A DNA stretch of 64,000 bases from Gymnorhina tibicen (lineage: Eukaryota; Chordata; Aves; Passeriformes; Artamidae). This document shows positions 35,124-45,250 of the stretch, one piece after another. How positions within the stretch are numbered: the stretch's first letter is position 1; the number at the start of each line of letters is the position of its first letter. Made by a program: the position numbers and the translations under genes. The DNA lies in contig VXAZ01006384.1 in assembly GCA_013399875.1 (NCBI GenBank), positions 92,434-156,433 on the forward strand, written 5' to 3'. The notes beneath the pieces were generated by a model. The model did no database searches. It saw only the letters and a program-made list of their open reading frames with translations, and was not told where the DNA came from.

Positions 35124-38100
35124 GTAAGTAAACTAACCTTAAATTTGCAATGTATTTCTTGTTGGCTCTTGCCTTTCTGTTAGTTAAATTTTGTCATATT
35201 TCATTGATTCCTGAGGTAACATTGCTATCTTTGATTGTCTTTTATATATTCCTGAAATAATATTTTTAGGTGTTTATGAATGCCTCTTTAAGCTATAAAT
35301 GGCTATATTTTTCTACACACATGCTTTAGTCTTGTTTTCACCATATACTTTGGTTTTGTTTTGTTTGGACTCACATTCCTCTGGTTGAAGGTTATGTGGA
35401 GCATGTACCCTGGAACTAGAAACCAGGATTTCCTGCATTCCCAATTCCTGTAATTTTCTTCTTTTCACCATTATAATACTACCTTTTGGGCTGCGGGCTG
35501 GCTACTTCATTACAAAACTAATGTCAGTAGCTAGCCTGAGGATCTCTTGGTGCTCACAGATGTCAATCCACCCTAATTTTAGGATTCTGAACTGAATGCC
35601 TTTGCAAGCCAAAGAGAGGCAGCACGTGTTGTTTTAGCAGCTCCAGTGCAGCCTACTTGACAAAACATTTTCAGGAATTTGAGAAACTGATTTATTACAG
35701 TAACTACATAAACACTGAAATCAAGTAGACTTTTTATTTCTTTTCTTTCTGTAGTTCTTTTTACTCCAGTGCATGCCCAGGAAAAAGAGGATGTAATATT
35801 GTGAGGTAGATCTAAATTACCATCTTCAAAGTACTGAACAGTTGGTCTGTTCTATTTACTGAAAATGATGCTTTAATTTTGATTTTAGGCTTCAACTCAG
35901 TCATTTTTTAATAGAAATAATAATAAGACAAGAGCCTGAAAAGTCATAAGGTCCTTGAAATGTGATATTAAGAGATTGTTGTCTTTCACAAATTTGGGCC
36001 TCTACAAATTTGTTTGAAGGTTTAGTGTGTTGAACTCTTAATTAGAAAACTAATTGCATATGGGACATTTTGTTGGGTCTTCTTAATAGCCCATACATTA
36101 AGTGGAAAAATTTAGACTAAACAATGCTGGTGGTTTCAGGTAATTGTGTTACATGTCTGTGCTGTTTCAGGTTTTCATTCACCTTGTAGAATGCACAGAC
36201 TGTTTTTATGATGTGTGGTATCTGAAATTATTGAAGTAAACTGATACATTCTGGATGTCAAACAAGCAAAAATACAAATATGAGGAAAGGTATTGCAACA
36301 CTTGGTGAGCACTGGGAGATATTTTTAGCTGAAAAATGCAAACTGTTTTTTCAAAATAGCTTGGATTGCTGTGTTCAGCATAACCCTGAATTTTTAAATT
36401 GTGCTTATTTGCCTTGCTGAAAAGGACTAAGTCAGCTTTAAGTAATTGACAGTATACCTTTTCTGGCTCACTGCCTTCTCGCTTTGTCCTGTGAAATTTG
36501 TTCGTATATGGGTTTGAGTCACATTTATTAGAAGCAGCAAATTGAAGTTCAGTCAGGGAATACAGTGACTGAAATAGTTCTAGCTGTGAGGTTGGTTTGG
36601 GTTGGGTTTTTGTTGTTGTAATTCTGTAAAGAGGTTTTGGTGAATTAGACCGAAATAAAACATCTTTAAGATGTCATTAATCATGACAAAAACACTCTAT
36701 TGATTAAAGTCTAATTTTTGGGTTGGGATGGGTTGGGGTGGGTTGGGGTTTTGGGGTTTTTTAGTTTTAGTATGGGGTACAATTGAAAATCAATCATAAC
36801 AATGCAAAGTTCTGAAAGTACTGAAAATTGATACGAAACTACTAATGTATTTACAAGTTGCAAAAGGAGTTATTTAGAATAGTGCAATCAAATGACAGTA
36901 TACTGGCTATGACTTTGTGCTTTTGAAGCGGGCTGAATATTAAGTTTCTATTCTTATTTAAATACCATAATAAAAGTTATTCAAATTGTACATCTTAGCA
37001 ACTACATACATTGTCAAAGCTAGTAAGCTGGGCTCTGGTATTAATATTGCAGATGATACTTTATAGTAGCTTCCGGGAGTGATTATTGAGTTGTCAGCCA
37101 AGAATCCTTACTTGCTGTAATTTTGGGGAAATGATAATTATTTACTTCAGAAAATATTCTTTTGTTAAATTTCGCATAGGGCATAAACTGTAGAAAATAC
37201 ACCATAATTAAATAGTCAAGAATTATCTCTCTGTTACACACAGAAAAGGAATTTCCCTGAGTAATCCATTCCTATGTCATCTGGGGCAGTCTCAAAAGAT
37301 TGGAAGCAATTTGCTTGAGGACTTCTTCTCTCATGGGTACAGAATAATATATCCTTCTAACTTTTGAAAGTGATGTAACAAACTCCTATTACATTAAACT
37401 TGCCTTAATAAATGCCTAAAAGGTTAAAATCTTGCAATTTAGATCCAATTCACCAGGTGTGAAATGTAATTGTTAATTTCTTCATGGCCAACCTTGCAAA
37501 ACGAGTAATAATCTTGGCTGGTTTCTGTGCCCCCCAGCTATTTTAATTTGTTACAGCTTTATGAACAGGTCCAACTGAGTTTAATGCTATTGATTTCAGT
37601 ATCATATTTTTTGTGAAAACCCCTCACAGCTGGTACTAGTTTGTGAGGGTGCATGGGGAAATGGGCACATCAATGGTAGTGATTTCCCATAGCCTAATGT
37701 TTTTCTAAGCAGGTCACATTGCATGGCCAGCACAAGGGAAAGTGCATCACCACTGTCCTTGCTTTTCTATTTATTACAAAGATTGTTTGAAAATTTGACA
37801 GCTATGGCACAAATGCAGGAGGTCACAGCACATTTTTTCATATAATGAAAAGCATGCATCTTTTTCAGTGATGGTTCTTTAACATCAGAGAATGTGGGGG
37901 GTGTGTATACAGTTTTATACTTAGAAGCTGTAGTAGCATGCCTTTGGCTTTTCAAGTTGGCAAACAGAAGATTGTTGCTTGCTGTTTGAGACACGTGCAC
38001 CCATGGTGACTGAGTTAGCAGAACTTTGGTTCAGGCCACAATGACAAACAGGCCTGACTGAAATCAACCCTGATGCGCAAACTCTGCAAACTTGTGTGAA

Positions 38101-38503
38101 GTCACATCTTACCGGGGGCTAATGCCCTGAGCCAGAACCACAGTACCGTGTCTGGAACTAGGTGGAACAAAGCATTGCACACTTGCACACCTGCACGCAC
38201 ACCAAAGGGGTGTTTGACAACAAGGCTGTCACTTCACACTGCAGGTGTCTACAGTCGCCAGAGCCCACTGAGCTCTCCAGCACAGAGATCTCTTGGGCAG
38301 GGATGCTGCTCAGAGTTACCTCTCAGGAGTGACAGACTCCCTTACCCAGTATTTGATGTCTACAATGAGAGATGATATAAAAAGGTCTAAAACTATATTG
38401 TAGACAAGCCAATTATTTGACATTCATAAGTACTAGGCTGTATGACTGATGTTTAGTCATTGTTTAATACAGTATTTTGTTAACCCCACAACACTGACTC
38501 AGA
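35124..38503. other. Intergenic or intronic DNA, no gene seen
   Basis: AT-rich sequence without recognisable coding exons. The notable feature is the G-run cluster at 36720-36756. The stretch 37990-38375 is slightly richer in G+C and might be an old repeat, but I cannot name it. Confidence 0.7.
36720..36756 (+). other. G-quadruplex motif, seven G-runs
   Basis: Seven runs of three or four G occur within 37 bp, separated by 1-4 bases (GGGTTGGGATGGGTTGGGG and onwards). This exceeds the usual G3+N1-7 rule for intramolecular quadruplex formation. It is followed by T-rich sequence. A regulatory role is inference only. Confidence 0.8.
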
Positions 38504-39062
38504 GTTGCAGAATCATGAAGGTTAGAAAAGATGTTCAAGATTACCGACTCCAACCTCCGACTGACCACCACCATGTCAAATAAACCATAGCGCTAAGTGC
38601 CGTGTCCAGTCCTTTCTTGAACTCCTCCAGGAATGGTGGCTCCAGCACCTCCCTGGGCAGCCCATTCTAATGTCTCAGCACTACTGCAGTGAAGAAATTC
38701 TTCCTGATATCCAACCTGAACCTCCCTGGGTGCAGCTTAAGGCCATTTCTTCTCATCCTGTTGCCTGTGAGAAGCGGGCAACCTGGCTACACCCTCCTTC
38801 CAGGCAGTTACAGAGAGTGATAAGGTCTCCCCCGAGCCTCCTTTTCTCCAGGCTAAACAACCCCAGCTCCCTCAGCTGCTCCTCACAGGGCTTGTGCTCC
38901 AGACCCTTCCCCAGCTCCCCTGCCCTTCTCTGGACTTGCTCCAGCACCTCAAAGTCCTTCCTTAAGTGAGGGGCCCAGAACTGAGCACAAGATTTGAGGT
39001 GTGGCCTCACCAGTACAGGGACACCTGACTCCTCCCAGTTCTTGTCTCTGTTACAGCAGTGT
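38504..39062 (-). mobile_element. CR1 LINE fragment, minus orientation
   Basis: Read on the minus strand this is a 5'-truncated CR1 whose 3' end is at about 38504 (CAGAATCATGAAGGTTAGAA on the plus strand is the reversed tail). It includes the characteristic region seen on plus as TTCTTCCTGATATCCAACCT and CTCCCTCAGCTGCTCCTCAC. Minus-strand translation gives broken RT C-terminal sequence such as [19 protein letters not shown]. The right boundary is approximate. Confidence 0.94.
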
Positions 39063-39694
39063 TCAGGCATTGTCAGGTACTTCTGGCTTTGCTCCAAGGA
39101 AACTCCAGGGTTTATGTGAAGAATTCATGGCATGTTGTTATTGCATCAAAATTTACTATTATAATATAATGGTTTTACTGCAATAAATTATATTTTATGA
39201 TAAAGGTTGCTTACCACTGTAGGGAGTGTTGTGTGGCTTAGTTCATCATGTGGTCAGTAAGCATCAGTGGGCTTGTGGAAACAGCATCATTGACAGACAG
39301 TGCAAACATGGTCCTCCAATGGATGAAAGATAAAAGGACTGGAAGCAAACTTCACTCTAAAATATGCTGAATTTTTTTGATAAAAAGTTTCTGGGAAACA
39401 TGCCATATGCTTTAAAGTTTGGGTATAATGGATGTCATTTGTAGATATAAGTTTGTCTGTGTTTCTCCAAATTCTTCACTTTTTATTTAGAAAAAAAGTG
39501 CAGTTGAGGTGCCAAGAAGAAATAATCTCACATACACTGAATTCCTTGTTCTCTTTAGTGGAAAATATGTTAAATTAATAAAAAGTTCTACTTTTTTTTA
39601 GGAATAAATTTTTAGTGTTGTGAACGTGTTCCTGACGTGTTAACTAATGTCAAAATTTTTCTGAAAAACAAACTGTATATTTATTTTCAATAAG

Positions 39695-39851
39695 ACCTGG
39701 ATGTTCCTGGAAGAAGTTCCAGCAGCACTTTTACATGTGTGATATCAAGTGGTTTGAGTACACCTACACAGCCTACAGAGCGAGATGGGTTTTTAGCAGC
39801 AATCACTGGCCATATGCACTCAAATCAGCAAATCATACATAATCAGTTATT
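39695..39851 (+). other. Exon-like segment, open in two frames
   Basis: A 157-bp stretch bounded by an acceptor-like TTATTTTCAATAAG|AC and a donor-like TTATT|GTAAGTCTG. Two of the three frames are open across nearly all of it. One reads LDVPGRSSSSTFTCVISSGL and later ERDGFLAAITGHMHSNQQ. The other reads CSWKKFQQHFYMCDIKWFEY and stops at TAA in 39836-39838. The second frame would be in phase with the candidate exon at 35041-35123; the first would not. I recognise neither peptide. It may be a coding exon of an unknown gene, a non-coding exon, or chance. Confidence 0.22.
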
Positions 39852-40487
39852 GTAAGTCTGACACCTAATTTTTCCTCTTTTCCTCCCTTTTAAAATGTAA
39901 TTTATTTTAATTTTATTAAAATCTCTCTGAAAGGAAGAATAACTGGTTTTAATGCTAGATGCACACTGTCAGTCCAATATTGGCTAAGACAATGCTGAGA
40001 TTTCTTTACAGTTTCCATATCAGCGCACCCATGTTGAAACTCTTTCCCTATACAAATGTCGTTTCAGTGTGATAGTACTTACAATCATCAAGGAGTGATT
40101 CAGAGAAGTAATAAATATGACTATTTCATTTTCCTTCCTATTGTAGCAGAGCGTGGGATGATTGTTTTTGTAAATGAGCATATTTTGTGTTGTGTTTAGA
40201 ATGTCTTCAGTGTTTGTGCTTGCTGCCAAATGCCACCTTAGACTACTTTTGAGAATGCTTACTCATTTTCCAGTGAAGGACAAAGTTCAGTCTCATGAGT
40301 TTTTCCTGATATGTAAGAGAACTGATTTTATGTATAATAGCATTGATTTTGATTTACAATAAGAATGGTAGAGAATGAAATTTTGTGACCACTTAATTTC
40401 CTTTTGGTGTATATTTACATATTCTAGCTAACTCTTCTTCACAGCAGTCTTGTGATATCAACGAGTAATAAATTTTTTTTAAGTCCG

Positions 40488-40502
40488 CCCTCCCTCCCTC
40501 CC
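40488..40502 (-). other. Compact G-quadruplex motif on the minus strand
   Basis: The plus strand has CCC four times separated by single T (CCCTCCCTCCCTCCC). The minus strand therefore carries G3 runs with one-base A loops, the most stable class of predicted quadruplex. No gene is known on either side within about 5 kb. Confidence 0.75.
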
Positions 40503-43500
40503 TCCTGCTGGGCTGAGATTGAAACTTTTAAAAACATATTGACTTGATAGAAGGGAACAATTTTGTTTAAGGGTAACGAATGCAAGCCTCAATTTGTTTA
40601 GTCAAGCTAGATAATGTAAAAACACTTCTAAGCAGCAGAAGGCTACTGAGAATAACAGCTCTGAAGCCTTCAGATCCTGCAACACTCAGTCCTGCTATTT
40701 GTAGCTGAACGTGCTCTATCACATATTGCACATATTAACATGGATTATCTGCTCATCACAGATATTAACATGGATTGCTAGAGACAATCAGGGACTCGTT
40801 TGTTCCTCCATTCTGTAAGTGAAGAAATCACACTTTTAATTAAGATGGTGGCAAAGTACATGTGGAGCCACAAGATGAAGTCTCATCTTTCTTTTAAAGA
40901 CTGGGAAGCAAATAGAGGGAATCCTGGATTACGTTTGTGGTTTCAGTATCTGCAGCTGCTCGTACAGTTTTCATCTTTCACTGGAGTTGTTGATGACTCA
41001 CATTCTGAATACATCTTATTAAGATAAACTTATCTTTGAGGTAGTTAATAGGGGAGGGCAGTTGTTGATCTGGAGAAGGTTTAAAGGGCTGCTAGGAAGG
41101 AACTCTACTAGGTGCCCACAAATGTAGGTAAAGAAGAGTTGTGATAGTTCTGGAAACATGCTACAGCTGCATACATCTCAGCTAGTTTTGTTGCTATTAG
41201 TTTAGTATTAGTTTAGTGATCAGGAAACAAATTTGACCTTTTTTATTCTTTAATGCACAAAATCTGTGTGTCAGAAGGAAGGTTTTTTTGCTTTGAAGGG
41301 GAGGCATAGATCTTACTTGCCATCTCTCAAGTGTAATGAGATACAATTGCAAACATTATGTGAATTAAAGGTGGTAGCAGAGAGAGTTGGAAAACAGTAT
41401 TAAAAATAATACCATTTTTTAACCTTTATCTTGAAACTGGAGAATGTCTCACTCTGGCTTTCCAAAAATGTGACTTGTACTTTTTTAAACTTTTCTCCTT
41501 GCCATGCCTTGGCACCAAGAGGCTGACCTCAAAAGACTAGGATATAAATGATATTCCTTTGAACGTATTTGATACAAGGAAGTACAGAAGAAGCAAGTAA
41601 CTGTGCCATCTCATTTGTTATAGCCTAGAAATTGAAGTGTGCACATCTGTGAGGTCTGTTTGTAACTTTAGCCAACAAAACATGCATTTTCACATCCTTT
41701 AGGTTTCGTTTATTCAGGGAATATAACATTTCAATGTGTACTTTCCATTGAGAAGGTTAAACACAAATTCATTTCAATTAAAGTAGGTAGCTTTTCCTCT
41801 TTGTATAAAAGACTACATTCACTCTGTGAATAATCTTTTTTTTGTGTACAGAAAACAAGGTTTTTCAAATCTAGCAGGCATGGCTGTGTATTTTCTGGGT
41901 CAAATCTGATGGTTCATAGGAATGTCATTAAGGCAAAATGAGGAATAGTTTTGTATCACTCCGTGCTGGCTAAGCATACTGCTTTTCTTCTGCTGGAGAG
42001 AAATGCAGTGCAGTTATGTTAAACAAAAGTATTTGTATAGAAATCTTCCTCCAAGAAACTGTCATCAGCTGGGCTGCAGTTTCCAAGACAACAACACCCT
42101 GAGACTATCTCTGGATTTTTTCTTCTGAGTTACTTTGTAGATCTCCCAAGGTGAATTAAGGTATCAGGTGAAAGCTGGTACAGTTCTATTAGACACCTTT
42201 TTAATAATGAAACTAAACTAGTTCAGCGGCCTAAGTCTAAAGTAAAACATACTTTGATGGATTATCACCTATGGTCTTTACCTTTTCTGTTAGAACACTT
42301 CAAATGAACTAGCTGTCATTTTTATTCAGTTGACTACAAAGGTGTCTTATGTGATGACGTTCTTATTTTTAGAAGCATTCCTATATCTGAAATACAATAA
42401 TTCAGAAGTGCCAGGCTTCTACAATTTCTGAAGTGTTTTCTGTGAAAAACCAAGATTGGAGAGATTTTTTAGAATAGAATCAAGAAGAGACTACAGTTTT
42501 ACATCAGATGTGTGGGGGACTTCATAAGCCTTCCCCCAACTTGTCTTCACAGACCCAGTTCCATTAATACTCGCATCGATGCAAATTAAATCCAGCTACA
42601 CGTGAGAATATGTCCTGACCCGTCTTTTATTTTGAAGTCATATAACTTACTTTGTTTGGGTTTGCTTATGTTTATCCGAGTTTTACAGCTGTCACACAGA
42701 ATAGTAATGTAGTAAACATGAAGAATATTAGTAAACCTGCAGTAGGTGCAAGGGATTTCCAAAGTGACAGATTCCATGTTGCCCTGAACCTGTGTAACAA
42801 ATATAAAACACAGCCACTGCTACTTAATGTGAAAAGCTTTCACACGTTAAAAGCAGCGCTGTAAATGTCTACTTAAAATGCTGAACAAGACTTAAAGCCA
42901 CTCCTTAGCAACACTGTCATTCGTTACTGAAGACAGCTGTTTAAACCAAAAAATTAAGGAATTATGTTATTCTTACTTAGACATATGGATCTGACATACT
43001 TACTGTCACTTTATTCAATTAATACAGTGGTTCTTCATGGCAAAACTTCTTATGAAACACCTTCCTGCTCCTGAGTGCTAGGAAAATGTGCTAGAAATGT
43101 ATGAGTGGTGGTAAAGTGTAGTGGGAGAGCCCTTTTATTTTGCTTATCAGTAACTGAGATGACATCACAGTTTTTTGACTTCGCTTCTCACGCAGGGCTG
43201 ACAAAGCCCCATTTCATATTAATTATCTGACTCATAGAAACAGCACTTAGCACTCATTGCAGAAAGGAGAGATTAGAAGTTTCTCAAGTCCAGAACAAAC
43301 AGAGATAGCTCGTGGATTTCTGATGTGGACTACTTCCTGCATTCCTTTTGTGTTAAATCGCAGCAATACACTGCCATTTCTAAATGTGAAAAAGATGAAA
43401 ACAGGTAGCTTGTGTTCTGCTGGAACAGCAGTTCTTGTTGCAGTTGTAGAAAACTGGTTTATATTAGAACCTAACCTCATTTTCTAAACCTTTTAGGACT

Positions 43501-43795
43501 GGGGCTTAACCGTGCTACGAGGTCGTGGTTTTGGAGTAACTCCTCTCTGCTTGCTTTGAGCAGCAGTCGCTCAAGGCTTCCATCTGACAGGGAAGGTACT
43601 ACACGACATTTTTTTTAGTCTGAAGAAAACAGGGGTTAAAAATGAAAAGGTTTTCATGGCAAAAATCACTTGCACTTCACATATTTTTGTTTTAATGTCC
43701 TAAGTTCAGCTGTAGCTGCAGGATAATTACTAGATATGAAGACAGGAACGACTGACAGGATCACTGGCGGAGCGGGTCCCGGAGCCTGCTCGGGG

Positions 43796-43810
43796 ACAGC
43801 AGGGGGCGCA
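43796..43810 (+). promoter_or_regulatory. CTCF-like binding motif
   Basis: ACAGCAGGGGGCGCA matches the CTCF core CCASYAGRKGGCRSY at 13 of 15 positions, including the invariant AG..GGC block. It lies in an isolated GC-rich patch (about 43740-43880) in otherwise AT-rich DNA, directly beside the (GGAT)n array. Binding is predicted from the motif only. Confidence 0.6.
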
Positions 43811-43885
43811 GTGACCCCTTATCCTATTCCTTATTTAGGAACGGGATCCATCTGGGATTGCAGCTCCGGCCGTGGGGATCCCTGG

Positions 43886-43968
43886 GTGGATGGATGGATG
43901 GATGGATGGATGGATGGATGGATGGATGGATGGATGGATGGATGGATGGATGGATGGATGGATGGATT
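43886..43968 (+). repeat. (GGAT)n microsatellite, about 20 units
   Basis: An uninterrupted tetranucleotide array of about 83 bp (TGGATGGATGG...). Because four is not a multiple of three, all frames are open, which explains the WMDG and IHPS peptide-like frames over it. Likely to be length-variable between individuals. Confidence 0.97.
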
Positions 43969-44251
43969 CCCTCTCTGTGACTGTGCCAAGAAAATGCTGT
44001 GGCTGAAACACACTCCTCTTAATGAGTCACACTGTCTAGAATACTGCCTGTGGATTTTCAAGACAGAATGATGTTTGCATGCTAGTCCTAAAACCAAAAC
44101 AAAGAGACATAAAAACATGCAGTAGTTTGTATACTGCCTGTCCTGTATTTAAAAAAAATTATGGCACATTTTTCTGCACCAAATAGCTTTGATTGTAGGC
44201 TATTGCTAATGAATGAAGCAGGGGTGAAGATGGTATTTGAAGTCCTCAAGT

Positions 44252-44702
44252 GTTTAGGAACTGTATGTTTATAAGGGAATACTTAGTTAACAGTGATGAA
44301 ACCCATACTGAGTGGACCTGAGTCTGTCCCTATTCCCTCATGGTCTTCACTTGAAGTAACAATGGAATTTGGTGTGTATTATTGCACTGAGTCTTTAAAA
44401 AGTTTAGGAACTGTATGTTTATAAGGGAATACTTAGTTAACAGTGATGAAACCCATACTGAGTGGACCTGAGTCTGTCCCTATTCCCTCATGGTCTTCAC
44501 TTGAAGTAACAATGGAATTTGGTGTGTATTATTGCACTGAGTCTTTAAAAAGTTTAGGAACTGTATGTTTATAAGGGAATACTTAGTTAACAGTGATGAA
44601 ACCCATACTGAGTGGACCTGAGTCTGTCCCTATTCCCTCATGGTCTTCACTTGAAGTAACAATGGAATTTGGTGTGTATTATTGCACTGAGTCTATAAAA
44701 AG
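44252..44702 (+). repeat. 150-bp unit repeated three times in tandem
   Basis: GTTTAGGAACTGTATGTTTA begins copies at 44252, 44402 and 44552, a period of exactly 150 bp. The three copies are almost identical; the one clear difference is GTCTTTAAAA against GTCTATAAAA at the end of copy three. Flanking DNA is unique. Such identity suggests recent amplification, or an array that the assembly may have shortened. Confidence 0.97.
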
Positions 44703-45024
44703 GATAAGCACAATGTGTAATAAAAAGCCACACGTGGTTGTGGAGGGCTGGCCCAGAAACAGTGAGCTCACAGCAGCCACTCTAGTGTGAGAAGGTGATA
44801 AAAGTGCAGCAAATGGCAAAGAGGTGGGCAATGGCCTGTGTTTTACAGGCTGTTGTGGTACTGCTGCATGGTCTAGGAACCTTCCGGTGGAAAATTTATT
44901 TTGCAGCATTGCAGGAAGTAGTGTTACCATTGTACTACTGCTAAAATAAACTCCCCATGTTTTCTTGAGTATAGAAGCTTTTATTTTTGAGCTCATGGAC
45001 TGACAGTTGGTTGCTCAGTGGTAA

Positions 45025-45250
45025 AGAATCACAGGCTGGTTGAAGTTGGACAAGACCTCTGTAGGCCATCTGGTCCAACCCCCTTCTCAGTCAGGGCCAC
45101 CCAGAGTCGGGTGCCCAGGACCACGTCCGGATGACTTCTGAATATTGACTCCAGAGCCTCCCTGAGCAACCTGTGCCAATGCTCGGTCACCCTCACGGTG
45201 AAAAAGTGTTTCCTGCTGTTTGTTTTGCACTTCTGGTTGAACTTCATGGG
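45025..45250 (-). mobile_element. CR1 LINE 3' fragment, minus orientation
   Basis: A short 5'-truncated CR1. On the minus strand it encodes the end of the CR1 protein (KHFFTVRVTEHWHRLLREAL, then FRSHPDVVLGTRLWVALTEK) and ends with a TGTGATTCTTTACC tail at about 45025. It is a close relative of the copy at 61370-62150 in the opposite orientation: 88 bases are identical (45058-45145 against 62036-62123). Confidence 0.94.

Larger units (their letters stand above)
39063..43735. other. Intergenic or intronic DNA with one exon-like segment
   Basis: AT-rich DNA with no recognised gene. It contains the candidate exon at 39695-39851, the C-run G4 motif at 40488-40502, and a short direct repeat (GATATTAACATGGATT and CATATTAACATGGATT) at about 40731-40777. 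The 60-75 codon frames here do not resemble known proteins. Confidence 0.7.

Noticed and set aside
36745..36760. GGGGTTTTGGGGTTTT as telomeric repeat
   Set aside because: This is the ciliate-type unit; vertebrate telomeres are TTAGGG. It occurs once and is better described as a G-run cluster.
43736..44118. Frames with WMDG or SIHP repeats on both strands
   Set aside because: Produced by translating the (GGAT)n microsatellite; a tetranucleotide array opens all frames.
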